NCBI GenBank assembly: GCA_044867645.1
Contig: JBIOVI010000045.1
Span: forward strand, 13,676-77,675
Source: VRUE01 sp044867645
GTDB lineage: Bacteria; Actinomycetota; Thermoleophilia; Solirubrobacterales; 70-9
Reading direction: 5' to 3'
DNA: 64,000 nt
The notes beneath the pieces were generated by a model, which was not told the DNA's origin, did no database searches, and was given only the letters and a program-made list of their open reading frames with translations. Positions 34,235 to 42,645 of this stretch are shown in pieces; position 1 is the stretch's first letter, and every line of letters begins with the position of its first letter. Both the position numbers and the translations under genes were made by a program.

Positions 34235-35356
34235 CGGGATTCGGGTGCCGAGTTGGAAGGCGGTTAGGGCCAGGGTCAGTAGCTGTAAGGGACGGTCTCG
34301 GGATAGGGCTGCCAGCGGGAGGGCCCAGATCAGGTACCAGGGTAGGAGCCAGGCGGTGGCTAGGAGGAGGCCTAGCGATGCCCAGGCGGCACATCTGAGC
34401 CAGTCCGCCCCGCGCCAGGCTCGGATCAGGAGGTAGGCGAAGAAGATCGCGTAGCCGACCAGCGCAACTGCCCGGACCGCGGTCGGGTCCAGGCCGGTGA
34501 GTCGCGCCACCGTGATCGGCACGCTCATGTAGCTGGTGCGATGCTGGTTTTCGCCAGCCAGGCCGAGCGCGTCGAGCCAGCCCCAGCCAAAGGCGGCGTA
34601 AGCGGCGACCCCGACCGCCATGATCGCCGCCCCCGCCCCCAAAAACAGCTTCACCGCTGGGGCGTATCCGACTTTTCCCCCACCCAGGGGTGGTGAATGT
34701 CGGATACGACTCGCCAGGGCGAAGGGTGCGGCTATGACCGCCGGGGCCTTGATCGCGAACGCCGCCACGAAGGCAGCGCCGCCGCTCATCTCGCGGGCCG
34801 ACAGCACCGCGGCGATCGCGGTCATTGCGAGAAGCATCGCCAGGCCGTCGTTGTGGGCGCCGCCGACCACGTGGACGAGGACCAGCGGGTTGAGTGCGAC
34901 GAAGGCGGAGGCGCGCAGCGGGCCGATGCCGCGGATCGCTGCGAGCCGGCCCACCAGCGCGGCGATCGCCAGGACGGCACAGGCCGCGGCCGCCTTCAAC
35001 GCCGCGACCGCGGTTCCCACCGGCAGCCATGCCAGCGGGTAGGTGGCCAGCGTGAACAGCGGTCCGTAGGCGCTGGTCGCGTCGGGCCAGGTGACACGCG
35101 CGTAGGCCGGGTCAGCCGGTGCCGCGGCGGGCGGGTGGAGATAGGGATCGAGGCCGTGCACGACTCCCAGCCGCGCGTAGTCGACGTAGCTGTACACGTC
35201 GTGCGAGAGGAGGACAGGAGCCACGGCAAAGCCGATGACCGAGACGACGATCGCGGCCCAGACGAGCCGGCGGCCCAGAGCCGGAGCCGCGGCGATCAAG
35301 CCCAGGTACGCCACGAATCCGGCCCAGATCAGGCCATAAGCCAGCCCCGGACTCAC
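34229..35356 (-). CDS. Polyprenol-phosphate-dependent glycosyltransferase, GT87-like membrane protein
   Basis: The 375-residue product has about ten membrane segments. Features shared with GT87/MptB-type mannosyltransferases are the early SHDVYSYVDYARLGVVHGLD (the Asp is the likely catalytic residue), NPYLHPP-like DPYLHPP, SAYGPLFTLAT, NPLVLVHVVGGAHNDGLAML and WYLIWALPLAAL. These enzymes add sugars from polyprenol phosphates to cell-wall glycans on the outer face. A hairpin element falls in the loop coded near 34663-34708 (HSPPLGGGKVGY). It follows the PBP gene on the same strand after 26 bases. Confidence 0.85.
   Translation of the reverse strand: MSPGLAYGLIWAGFVAYLGLIAAAPALGRRLVWAAIVVSVIGFAVAPVLLSHDVYSYVDYARLGVVHGLDPYLHPPAAAPADPAYARVTWPDATSAYGPLFTLATYPLAWLPVGTAVAALKAAAACAVLAIAALVGRLAAIRGIGPLRASAFVALNPLVLVHVVGGAHNDGLAMLLAMTAIAAVLSAREMSGGAAFVAAFAIKAPAVIAAPFALASRIRHSPPLGGGKVGYAPAVKLFLGAGAAIMAVGVAAYAAFGWGWLDALGLAGENQHRTSYMSVPITVARLTGLDPTAVRAVALVGYAIFFAYLLIRAWRGADWLRCAAWASLGLLLATAWLLPWYLIWALPLAALSRDRPLQLLTLALTAFQLGTRIPL
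34663..34708. repeat. Nested hairpin inside the GT87-like gene
   Basis: CGTATCCGAC (34663-34672) pairs exactly with GTCGGATACG (34699-34708), and the interior holds a second hairpin (CCACCC-AGG-GGTGG type). It codes a hydrophilic loop between membrane helices, a site that would tolerate an insertion. Confidence 0.6.
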
Positions 35357-35382
35357 GCGGTCTCCCGCCTAGCGACGACGGC

Positions 35383-37542
35383 TCATTTGCTGCCGCCCCG
35401 GCCCGCCACGCCCCCTCCGCCCACGCCGGCACCTCCTACCCCGCCACCGGGGCTGGGCGGCGGTGGAGTGGGGGCCGGTTCCTGCCCGACCCCCGGCGCG
35501 TAGGCATTTGGGTCGTAGCCGCCGGTCGCTTCGCGACCCAGCCTTTCGGCTTCGCTTTCTTCCCCTCTCTCTCCGCTGCCGGAGAAGGAGTCGCTTCCGC
35601 CGGGGCCGGAGGAGGTGAACTGGCCGTAGAACGGCGCCCAGCCGATCGGCGTCTTGGGTTCGTCGAATTCCTCGCAGGGCACTTCCGCATTCGAGTAGAG
35701 CGAGTGCCAGATTTCCGCCGGGAAGGTGCCGCCGAAGACGGTCGTGCCGTGGACGCTGGTCATTTCGATCTTGTTTGACTGCGGGTAGCCGACCCAAACG
35801 GCGGTCGCCAGGTTGGGCTGGATGCCGGCGAACCAAGCATCGGTGTAGTTGTCGGTCGTCCCGGTCTTGCCGCCCTGCCCGGAGCAGCCGGTGTAGGCGG
35901 CGGTGCCGGTGCCTTCGGTGATGTTGTCGTGCAGGAGTCGCCACACCTCGTAGGCGACCGCTTCGGGCACGACCCGCTTCGCCTCGGCGTGCTCGGGACG
36001 GTCGACGCGCCCGCCGGGGAAGACGACGCGGCGGATCGCGACCGGTTTGCGGTGGATTCCGCCCGAGGCGAGGGTCGCGTAGGCGTCGGTCAGCTCCAGC
36101 GGCGAGACGCCGATCCGCAGGCCGCCGATTCCCTCGGCCGGGATGCCGTCGAGTTCGCTTTCGATTCCCATCGACTTCGCCGTGCTGGCGACGTTCTGGG
36201 GCCCGACGTCGAGGTCGAGCTGCGCGAAGACCGTGTTGTCGGAGGCGACCGTCGCCTGCTGCAGGTTGATCGTCCCCTGGTAGCCCTCATCGGCAGTGCT
36301 CACTTCCCAGTGGCCCCATTCGGGCAGGTCGAGATCGAGGTGCTTGGAGGTGTAGTAGGTCGAGTAGGGATCGATCCCTTGCTTCAGCGCCGTCGTCAAG
36401 ACGAAGCCCTTGAAGGTCGAGCCGGGCTGCCGGTGGCCCTGCGCGGCGAGGTTGAACTGGCTCTGTTCGTAGTTGGAGCTCGAGACCATCGCCTTGACGT
36501 AGCCGTTCTTCGGGTTGATCGAGACCAGCGCCGAGGAGGGGTCTTCCGAGTAGGGAAGGGCGGAGCGCATCGCTTCCAGGCCGATCTCCTGCAGTCGCGG
36601 ATCGACCGTCGTGTAGACGTCGAGGCCGCCGTTGCGGACGGTGTCGACCCCGTAGGACTTGATCAGCTTGTCTTCGACGTAGTCGAAGAAGTAGGGCTCC
36701 CGCTTCTCGAAGTAGCTCTCGTCCAGATCGAGGCCGAGACCGCGCTGCCAGGCCACGCGCGCCTGCTCGTGGGAAATGTAGCCCAGGTCGGCCATCTTCG
36801 AGAGCACCGCGTTGCGACGGGCCAGCGCGCCCCGCGGGTTGAGGACCGGGTTGTTGTCGGTCGGCGCCTGGGGCAGGCCGGCCAGCAGGGCCGCCTGCGT
36901 CAGGGTCAGCTCCCAGACCGGCTTGGAGAAGTAGATCTTCGCGGCGCCCTGGACGCCGATCGCGGTGGCGCCGTCGATCGTTCCGTAGGAGGCGGTGTTG
37001 AGGTACTGGCTAAGGATTTCCCGCTTCGAGTGGCGCTCGGCGTACTCGATCGCCAGCTCCGCCTCGATGATCTTGCGTTCGAGATCGCGGGCGGGGTTGC
37101 GGATGCAGAGGTTGCGCACTAGCTGCTGCGTGATCGTCGAGCCGCCCTCGACCGTCTTGCCGGCTTCGAGGTTCTTGAGGGCGGCGCGGGCGATGCCCTC
37201 CGGGTCGATGCCGCCGTGGTCGAAGAAGCGCTCGTCCTCGATCGCGACCGTCGCGTTCTGCAGGTTCTTGGGGACCCGGTCGATCGAGACGGGAGTGCGG
37301 GCTTCGTCTGACTCGACGATCCCGAGCTTGCTGCCGTCGGCGGCGTAGATAGTGGAGTTGCCGCCCTTCTCGATCGGTTTGCAGGAGGCAAGCGATGGCG
37401 CCTTGGCGGCGACGTCGAGCACCCAGGAGGCGACCCCGATCGTCACGATCGCGATCAGCACCAGGGCGCCAGCGGCGATGAAGAGCAACTTGCTGCGCAC
37501 GCCGCCCCGGTGTCGATGACGTCGACGATTGCGCTGCGTCAC
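35383..37542 (-). CDS. Class A penicillin-binding protein (transglycosylase-transpeptidase)
   Basis: The 719-residue protein polymerises and cross-links peptidoglycan. A basic cytoplasmic start and one helix (KLLFIAAGALVLIAIVTIGV) precede the GT51 domain with EDERFFDHGGIDPEGI (catalytic Glu) and GGSTITQQLVRNL. The transpeptidase domain has the active Ser in QPGSTFKGF near residue 375, SDN in ASDNTVFAQ near 433 and KTG in GGKTGTTDNYT near 555. The C-terminus is a Pro/Gly-rich tail (PTPPPPSPGGGVGGAGVGGG). It is transcribed just before the GT87-like gene, forming an envelope cluster. Confidence 0.96.
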   Translation of the reverse strand: MTQRNRRRHRHRGGVRSKLLFIAAGALVLIAIVTIGVASWVLDVAAKAPSLASCKPIEKGGNSTIYAADGSKLGIVESDEARTPVSIDRVPKNLQNATVAIEDERFFDHGGIDPEGIARAALKNLEAGKTVEGGSTITQQLVRNLCIRNPARDLERKIIEAELAIEYAERHSKREILSQYLNTASYGTIDGATAIGVQGAAKIYFSKPVWELTLTQAALLAGLPQAPTDNNPVLNPRGALARRNAVLSKMADLGYISHEQARVAWQRGLGLDLDESYFEKREPYFFDYVEDKLIKSYGVDTVRNGGLDVYTTVDPRLQEIGLEAMRSALPYSEDPSSALVSINPKNGYVKAMVSSSNYEQSQFNLAAQGHRQPGSTFKGFVLTTALKQGIDPYSTYYTSKHLDLDLPEWGHWEVSTADEGYQGTINLQQATVASDNTVFAQLDLDVGPQNVASTAKSMGIESELDGIPAEGIGGLRIGVSPLELTDAYATLASGGIHRKPVAIRRVVFPGGRVDRPEHAEAKRVVPEAVAYEVWRLLHDNITEGTGTAAYTGCSGQGGKTGTTDNYTDAWFAGIQPNLATAVWVGYPQSNKIEMTSVHGTTVFGGTFPAEIWHSLYSNAEVPCEEFDEPKTPIGWAPFYGQFTSSGPGGSDSFSGSGERGEESEAERLGREATGGYDPNAYAPGVGQEPAPTPPPPSPGGGVGGAGVGGGGVAGRGGSK

Positions 37543-37572
37543 CTGGACAGCGTACTTCGCTTCCGGCGGAGT

Positions 37573-37989
37573 TCAGGCCTGCGTGTCGCCAGTGGAGAGG
37601 TTGTGGACTACCCCCTCCACCAGCAGTTGGTTGGGGATGACGACCGCGGTGCCGTCGCCGGGGTCGACGTAGGTGTAGGAGAGGGTGATGTCGAGGACCC
37701 TGCCCTCGACTTCTTCGAAGGCGATCCGATCGCCGATCCGGATCGGCTGTGAGACAGCCAGTTGCACCCCGGCGACCATGTTGGCGATCGTGTGCTGGGC
37801 GGCGAAGCCGATGATCGCGGCCAGCACCGCGGTCGAGGCGAGAATGCCGGTGGCGAGGCGCTTCAGCTCAGTGAACTGGCTCAGCGCGATCGCCACCAGG
37901 ACGAGGAAGACGATCAGGATCGTGAGCCGTCGCAGGAAGCGCAAACGGGTCTTGGTGGACCGCGAGACCTGGGAGACTGGCGGCGTCAT
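37573..37989 (-). CDS. Small MscS-family mechanosensitive channel
   Basis: The 138-residue protein is a short MscS form: a helix (LTILIVFLVLVAIALSQF), the pore-lining TM3-like segment (AIIGFAAQHTIANMVAGVQL) and the start of the beta domain (PIRIGDRIAFEEVEGRVLDI, VVIPNQLLVEGVV). It lacks the first helices and the C-terminal alpha/beta domain of full MscS (about 286 residues). I chose the ATG at 37989. The open frame upstream is antisense to the CPBP gene. The left arm of a long palindrome lies 21 bases before this start. Confidence 0.88.
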   Translation of the reverse strand: MTPPVSQVSRSTKTRLRFLRRLTILIVFLVLVAIALSQFTELKRLATGILASTAVLAAIIGFAAQHTIANMVAGVQLAVSQPIRIGDRIAFEEVEGRVLDITLSYTYVDPGDGTAVVIPNQLLVEGVVHNLSTGDTQA

Positions 37990-38009
37990 GGACGGCAAAC
38001 TAGTCGCAG

Positions 38010-38119
38010 AAGGGGTCGGGTACCCCTCCCCGCTCAACTTTTTCGGTGAGGCGCCGACGGTCGTCCGTTGACGGATTTGCGAAAAAGTACAAGCCGCGAG
38101 GAGGGGTACCCGACCCCTT
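38010..38119. repeat. 110-base nested palindrome between mscS and CPBP genes
   Basis: A 20-base arm (38010-38029, containing GGGGTCGGGTACCCCTCC) pairs perfectly with 38100-38119. Inside, ACTTTTTCG (38037-38045) pairs with CGAAAAAGT (38080-38088), and the core holds further short stems (ACGG-TCGT-CCGT). It spans the divergent start region of both genes, so it could affect their expression or be a mobile structured repeat. Confidence 0.75.
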
Positions 38120-38778
38120 TTCCCTACTCGAATTGGGGTTCTAAAGCCGCCATCCTTGGGGTGCTTCTGGCGTTGGGCACGGGGATCGTCTTGGGGATTC
38201 CGGCGGTGATCGTCGATAGTCCTGGCGAAGGGGACCTGAGCGCGGGGGCCAATGTGGTCGTGCAGCTGGCGACGGCGCTGGGTTTCCTGCTGGTGCCGAT
38301 GGCGATCGCGGCGCGTTGGGGGGCGACTTCGGTCGGGCAGGCGCTGCGGCGCCTCGGCGTGCGCGGCTTCCGCCTCTCGGCGCTGAAGTGGATGCTGGCC
38401 GCGATCGGCGCCTACCTGGTCTTCGCCGCGCTCTACGCGGGGATCTTCGGCACGCCGGAACAGGAGGACATCGCCGAAGCATTCGGCGCGGTCCCGATCC
38501 AGATCCTGCTGATCGTGATCGCGGCGCCGATCAGCGAGGAGGTCTGCTTCCGCGGCATGCTCTTCGGCGGCCTGCGCGAGCGTTTCCCTCGGCTCGCCGC
38601 CGCGTTCCTCAGCGCCCTGATCTTCGGCGGCCTGCACGCCCTCACCGGCCTCAGCGCCGTGCCGCCGTTGATCGCCTTCGGCTTCATTCTCGCCCTGCTC
38701 TATGAGAAGACCGGCTCGATCGTGCCGGGGATCATCCTCCACATGCTCAACAACTCTGTGGCCCTGATCGGGCAGTAG
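38068..38778 (+). CDS. CPBP-family intramembrane metalloprotease
   Basis: The product (236 residues from TTG 38068) is a multi-pass protein with the CPBP/Rce1-like motifs EEVCFRG (EExxxR), FGGLH and HMLNN, which form the metal site. Such proteases act on membrane proteins or secreted peptides. The start is uncertain because the first 17 codons lie in the right half of a nested palindrome. The GTG at 38160 may be the real start and would still keep all helices with motifs. A strong terminator follows the stop. Confidence 0.9.
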   Translation: MTDLRKSTSREEGYPTPFPYSNWGSKAAILGVLLALGTGIVLGIPAVIVDSPGEGDLSAGANVVVQLATALGFLLVPMAIAARWGATSVGQALRRLGVRGFRLSALKWMLAAIGAYLVFAALYAGIFGTPEQEDIAEAFGAVPIQILLIVIAAPISEEVCFRGMLFGGLRERFPRLAAAFLSALIFGGLHALTGLSAVPPLIAFGFILALLYEKTGSIVPGIILHMLNNSVALIGQ

Positions 38779-38791
38779 CGGGTCGGAGCGA

Positions 38792-38821
38792 AGAAACGGC
38801 CCGCAGGCGCGGGCCGTTTCT
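38792..38821 (+). terminator. Intrinsic terminator after the CPBP gene
   Basis: AGAAACGGCCCGC and GCGGGCCGTTTCT form a perfect 13-bp stem with a four-base loop, 14 bases after the CPBP stop. The T-rich 3' arm is followed by TAGGTG, so the run of T is short. Confidence 0.85.
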
Positions 38822-38904
38822 AGGTGACGGGGGAGCCACCCCCGCTGATGCTGACCGTAGCCGAGAAATCCTCCATTTCAAGCCATGTTTCACTCTTTTT
38901 ACAG

Positions 38905-38916
38905 ACAGTTGACTGT
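38905..38916. promoter_or_regulatory. Short palindrome upstream of the L,D-transpeptidase gene
   Basis: ACAGT-TG-ACTGT sits in an AT-rich interval (TTTCACTCTTTTTACAG before it) some 60 bases before the L,D-transpeptidase start. The embedded TTGACT could be a -35 box, but no clear -10 box follows. Weak call. Confidence 0.3.
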
Positions 38917-38974
38917 GAAATCACAGAGGCGTGACAAGCCGACCAGCCGGGCCATCCGCAAGAATCCCCGCCCC

Positions 38975-39970
38975 ATGAGTCGCCGCCTCGTTCGTGCCCT
39001 CGTCCTCGTCGCCCTCCTGGCGCTTCCCACGGCCGCATCGGCGGCACCTGCCAAGGGGCCGGAGAAGCCTGGCAACTCCGCCGACAAAGCGCCGCAGGGA
39101 CCGCCTGAGGCGACCGTGAAGATCACCCACATCGGGCATCTGAGCGGCGGCAAGGCCCAGATCTACTCCACCGTGCCGGCGATCGGCACGATCAAGCCCT
39201 TCGTCGCCGGCCAACGGGTCGAGGTCAGCTTCTACCTGAACGGCCACCGGATCCAGCGCCAGACGGTCCGCGCCAGCAAGGGCAAGGGCGACAGCGGCGT
39301 CTTCCGGGCGAGGATCCGGGTCGAGAAAGCCGGCAAGTACGCGGTCAGCGCCCGGCACCAGGCGACCGCAGTGTTAGGCGGCGACAGCACGGTCCGCAAG
39401 AGCTGGGGAGTCAGCTTCCCGGCTCTGCACCAGGGCCAGTGCAGCGACGTCGTCGTCGGCTTCAAGAAGGCGATGCGGAAGATGGGCTACATCGTCAACA
39501 GCGGCCGCTGCTTTGGCGGCAAGACCGGGCGCGGCGTCCTCGCCTACCGCAAAGTGAACGGCATGACCCGCAGTTCGCGGGCCGGGAAGGGGCTGGTCAA
39601 GCGGGTCTTCGCCGGCCGCGGCGAATACGAGGTTCGCCACCCGGGCGCCGGCGAACACGTCGAGGCGCCGCTTTCGAAGCAGGTGCTGGTCTTCGCCAAG
39701 GGCGACAAGCCGTTTGCGGTCTACCCGGTCTCCTCGGGCAAGTCCTCGACCCCAACCGTCACCGGCCACTTCACCTTCATCAGGACCGAACCGGGCTACA
39801 ACTCGCACGGCATGTACTACTCCTTCTACTTCTACGGCGGCTATGCGGTGCACGGCTACGAATCGGTGCCGGACTATCCGGCCAGCCACGGTTGCATCCG
39901 CACCTTCATCGCCGACCAGCCCGAGATCTACGAGCGCATCCACTACGGCGAGAGCATCTTCGTCTTCTGA
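38975..39970 (+). CDS. Secreted L,D-transpeptidase (YkuD domain)
   Basis: The 331-residue product has a signal peptide (RALVLVALLALPTAASAAPA) when begun at the ATG at 38975. The frame is open from 38885 but the extra 30 residues would spoil the signal. A middle domain (about 55-150) looks Ig-like, then a short helical part (VVVGFKKAMRKMGYI) resembles a peptidoglycan-binding repeat. The C-terminal YkuD domain carries YAVHGY and the catalytic SHGCIR Cys near residue 305. The enzyme would make 3-3 cross-links or attach proteins to peptidoglycan. The ribosome site is weak. Confidence 0.92.
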   Translation: MSRRLVRALVLVALLALPTAASAAPAKGPEKPGNSADKAPQGPPEATVKITHIGHLSGGKAQIYSTVPAIGTIKPFVAGQRVEVSFYLNGHRIQRQTVRASKGKGDSGVFRARIRVEKAGKYAVSARHQATAVLGGDSTVRKSWGVSFPALHQGQCSDVVVGFKKAMRKMGYIVNSGRCFGGKTGRGVLAYRKVNGMTRSSRAGKGLVKRVFAGRGEYEVRHPGAGEHVEAPLSKQVLVFAKGDKPFAVYPVSSGKSSTPTVTGHFTFIRTEPGYNSHGMYYSFYFYGGYAVHGYESVPDYPASHGCIRTFIADQPEIYERIHYGESIFVF

Positions 39971-40076
39971 GCACCCAAGCAAGCCGCCGCCTATCAGGCA
40001 CCGGGCTTAGTAAGCGATATCGCCCTTTCCTTTAGTAAGCTCCTCGCTTGATGAGCGAACGCTATGTAAGGCGACC

Positions 40077-41252
40077 ATGACCGCTGCCGTGGCATTCGAG
40101 CGTGCCGGCAGCTTTCGACCTGTCCAGGATGGGCCAGCCAGCTACACGGCCTTCCATCCGGCGCCGCTGCCACCGGACCCCCCGCTGGATCTAGACGTCG
40201 AGCTGCACAGGCTGCTCGACCGGGCCAATCAGGCCCTCGGTCGGCTTGACGGAATCACCTTGCTGCTGCCAGACCCGAGTCAGTTCCTCTACACCTTCAT
40301 TCGCAAGGAGGCCGTGCTCTCCTCGCAGATCGAGGGAACCGTCTCGTCGCTGTCCGACCTGTTGCTTTTCGAGAATGAGGCTGCGCCCGGGGTTCCGGTC
40401 GAAGACCTCGAGGAGACTGCCAACTACATAACGGCGATGGACCACGGCGTCAGTTCGATCGTCTCCGGTCGGCTCCCGCTGTGCAATCGACTGCTCCGTG
40501 AGGTCCACGAATGTCTGCTCCGCACCGGACGAGGCTCCGACAAAACCCCCGGTCAGTTTCGTCGCAGCCAGAATTGGCTAGGCGGAACCGGAACGGGGAA
40601 CGCGCGCTACGTTCCGCCTCCGTGGCCCGACGTCGAACCGGCGATGTCGGATCTCGAGCGATTCCTTCACGACCTGCCCACGCCGTCGCCTGTCCTGGTC
40701 AAGGCTGCGCTCTCCCACGTCCAGTTCGAGACCATCCATCCCTTTCTCGACGGGAACGGACGCGTCGGGCGTCTGCTCATAACCTTGCTCTTGGTGGATC
40801 ACGGGGTGCTGAGACGGCCGCTGCTCTATCTGAGCCTCTACCTGAAGCGAAACCGCGAGACCTACTACGAATACCTCCAGAGAGTCCGAAAGGAGGGTGC
40901 CTGGGAGGACTGGCTCCGCTTCTTTCTGGAGGGCGTGGTGGATGTGGCCGAATCGACTACGGAGACGACTCGCGGAATCGTCGAGATGATCGAGCGCGAC
41001 CGCGCTCGCATCCATCGACTAGGTCGCGCGGCGGCGACGGCGTTACGAGTCCACGATCTGGCCGTAAAGCGGGTAGTGGTCAAACCTCCAAGCGCTGCAG
41101 ATGTGCTGAAGCTGTCGGAGCCGCCGGTTTACGCGGCAATCTCGCGCCTCGAGGAGGCCGGCATTCTTCGCGAGGTCACCGGCAGGGCTCGGGGTAAGAC
41201 GTATGTCTACGGCGAGTACATGGACATCCTCAACGAGGGGACCGAGGTGTGA
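40077..41252 (+). CDS. Fic-domain protein (AMP transferase type)
   Basis: The 391-residue protein has a Fic_N-like N-terminal part with the inhibitory motif SSQIEG (SxxxEG, residues about 83-88), then the Fic core with HPFLDGNGRVGR near residue 220 and a C-terminal winged-helix DNA-binding-like domain (PPVYAAISRLEEAGILREVT). Fic enzymes usually transfer AMP to a hydroxyl of a target protein. Having its own inhibitory helix, it needs no separate antitoxin. The next gene starts 28 bases later. No target is evident from the neighbours. Confidence 0.95.
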   Translation: MTAAVAFERAGSFRPVQDGPASYTAFHPAPLPPDPPLDLDVELHRLLDRANQALGRLDGITLLLPDPSQFLYTFIRKEAVLSSQIEGTVSSLSDLLLFENEAAPGVPVEDLEETANYITAMDHGVSSIVSGRLPLCNRLLREVHECLLRTGRGSDKTPGQFRRSQNWLGGTGTGNARYVPPPWPDVEPAMSDLERFLHDLPTPSPVLVKAALSHVQFETIHPFLDGNGRVGRLLITLLLVDHGVLRRPLLYLSLYLKRNRETYYEYLQRVRKEGAWEDWLRFFLEGVVDVAESTTETTRGIVEMIERDRARIHRLGRAAATALRVHDLAVKRVVVKPPSAADVLKLSEPPVYAAISRLEEAGILREVTGRARGKTYVYGEYMDILNEGTEV

Positions 41253-41280
41253 ACTCTGGCGAGTACATAGGCTGTTCCGC

Positions 41281-41691
41281 ATGACCGAGCGGGCCCTGAG
41301 AGCGGTCTTGGCAGTTGTTGCCGCCTACCACGTCGTCACCGGCGGAATCGCGTTGGTCGCTCCCGACACCTTCTTCGACGAGATCGGCAAGTACGGGGTG
41401 GAGAACTCCCATTACGTCGGTGACGTCGGCGCATTCATCCTCGCCTTCGGGGTGGCACTCGCGATCGCGGTGGTGCGGCCCGCCTGGCGGGCGCCGCTGC
41501 TCTGGCTCGGCGCGCTCTGGTACGGCTTTCACGCGATCAACCATGCCTTCGATACCGGTGAGGCCCGCAGCGAGGGGCGCGGTTGGGCCGACACGCTGCT
41601 GATCGCCTTCGGCGCGGTGGCCTCGGCCTGGCTGGCACGGGTGTCCGAAAGGATGAACCGGGAAAGCGAACCGACGGGAGGTGTGCGATGA
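41281..41691 (+). CDS. Small membrane protein, function unknown
   Basis: The 136-residue product has four hydrophobic segments (RAVLAVVAAYHVVTGGIALV, DVGAFILAFGVALAIAVV, PLLWLGALWYGFHAINHAF, LLIAFGAVASAWLA). The GxWYGxHAxNH-like element is shared with small uncharacterised actinobacterial membrane proteins. I chose the ATG at 41281 because the longer frame overlaps the Fic gene. Its stop overlaps the next ATG (ATGA), so the two are coupled. Confidence 0.75.
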   Translation: MTERALRAVLAVVAAYHVVTGGIALVAPDTFFDEIGKYGVENSHYVGDVGAFILAFGVALAIAVVRPAWRAPLLWLGALWYGFHAINHAFDTGEARSEGRGWADTLLIAFGAVASAWLARVSERMNRESEPTGGVR

Positions 41692-42617
41692 AGGTCTTTG
41701 TCGCGGGTGCAACCGGAGCGATCGGCAAGCCGCTGGTGCGACAGCTGGTCGGCGCCGGACACGAGGTGACCGGGATGACGCGGCGCGAGGAGCGGGCCGA
41801 GGAGATCCGGGCGGCGGGGGCGCAAGCGGTCGTCTGCGACGTCTACGACGCGGCGGCGCTGGAGACGGCGGTCAGGGAGGCGGCGCCCGAGGCGGTCGTC
41901 CACATGCTGACCGCGATCCCGGAGCGGATCGACTGGAAAGCCGACCCCCTGGCGGCGACCAACCGGGTTCGGACCGAGGGCACCCGCAACCTGCTCGCCG
42001 CGGCCCGCGCCGCGGGAGCCCGCCGCGTCATCGTCGAGAGCGTCGCCTTTCTCTACGCGCCGCGGGGCGATTGGGTGAAGGACGAGGATGCCGAGCTCGC
42101 AAGAGGCGCCCCTCCACCGTTCGGCGATACGGTCGACGCCCTCGCCGACCTCGAGCGCCAGGTCTTGGGGGCCGAGGCGATGGAGGGGTTGGTTCTGCGC
42201 TTCGGCAACTTCTACGGGCCGGGCACCATGTTTGCCGCCGCCGGCTCGCAGGCGGAGGACGCCCGCCGTCGCAGGTTGCCCGTCGTCGGCAAGGGCACCG
42301 GGCTCTTCTCCTTCATCCACATCGAGGACGCCGCCGCCGCCGTCGTCGCTGCTCTGGAGAGCCCCCCCGGCACCTACAACGTCGTCGACGACGAGCCCGG
42401 GCCGATGCACGAGTGGGTGCCCGTCTATGCCGAGGCGCTGGGAGCGAAGCCGCCGCGCCGGGTGCCGGTCTGGCTGGCGAGGTTGGTCGCCGGCCGCGCG
42501 ATCGCCGCGAACGCGATCGAGCAGCGCGGCGCCTCCAACGCCAAGGCCAAGCGCGAGCTCGGCTGGCAGCCTCGCTACGCGAGTTGGCGCCAGGGCTTCC
42601 GCGAGGCGCTCGGGTAG
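41688..42617 (+). CDS. NAD-dependent epimerase/dehydratase-like protein (atypical SDR)
   Basis: The 309-residue product begins with the nucleotide-binding GATGAIGKPLVRQL. Extended-SDR features follow: VCDVYDAAALETAV, VVHMLTAIPE, GTRNLLAAARAAGARRVIVE, a substrate-binding region (LRFGNFYGPGTMF) and FSFIHIEDAAAAVV. The expected active-site YxxxK is not visible; the place reads VDALADLERQVL. It may therefore bind NAD(P)H without classic catalysis or belong to the atypical SDR5 group. The start is the ATG at 41688 in an ATGA overlap. Confidence 0.88.
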   Translation: MKVFVAGATGAIGKPLVRQLVGAGHEVTGMTRREERAEEIRAAGAQAVVCDVYDAAALETAVREAAPEAVVHMLTAIPERIDWKADPLAATNRVRTEGTRNLLAAARAAGARRVIVESVAFLYAPRGDWVKDEDAELARGAPPPFGDTVDALADLERQVLGAEAMEGLVLRFGNFYGPGTMFAAAGSQAEDARRRRLPVVGKGTGLFSFIHIEDAAAAVVAALESPPGTYNVVDDEPGPMHEWVPVYAEALGAKPPRRVPVWLARLVAGRAIAANAIEQRGASNAKAKRELGWQPRYASWRQGFREALG

Positions 42618-42645
42618 CGCCCCTGGCCGTAGGATGCGCGGCGCG

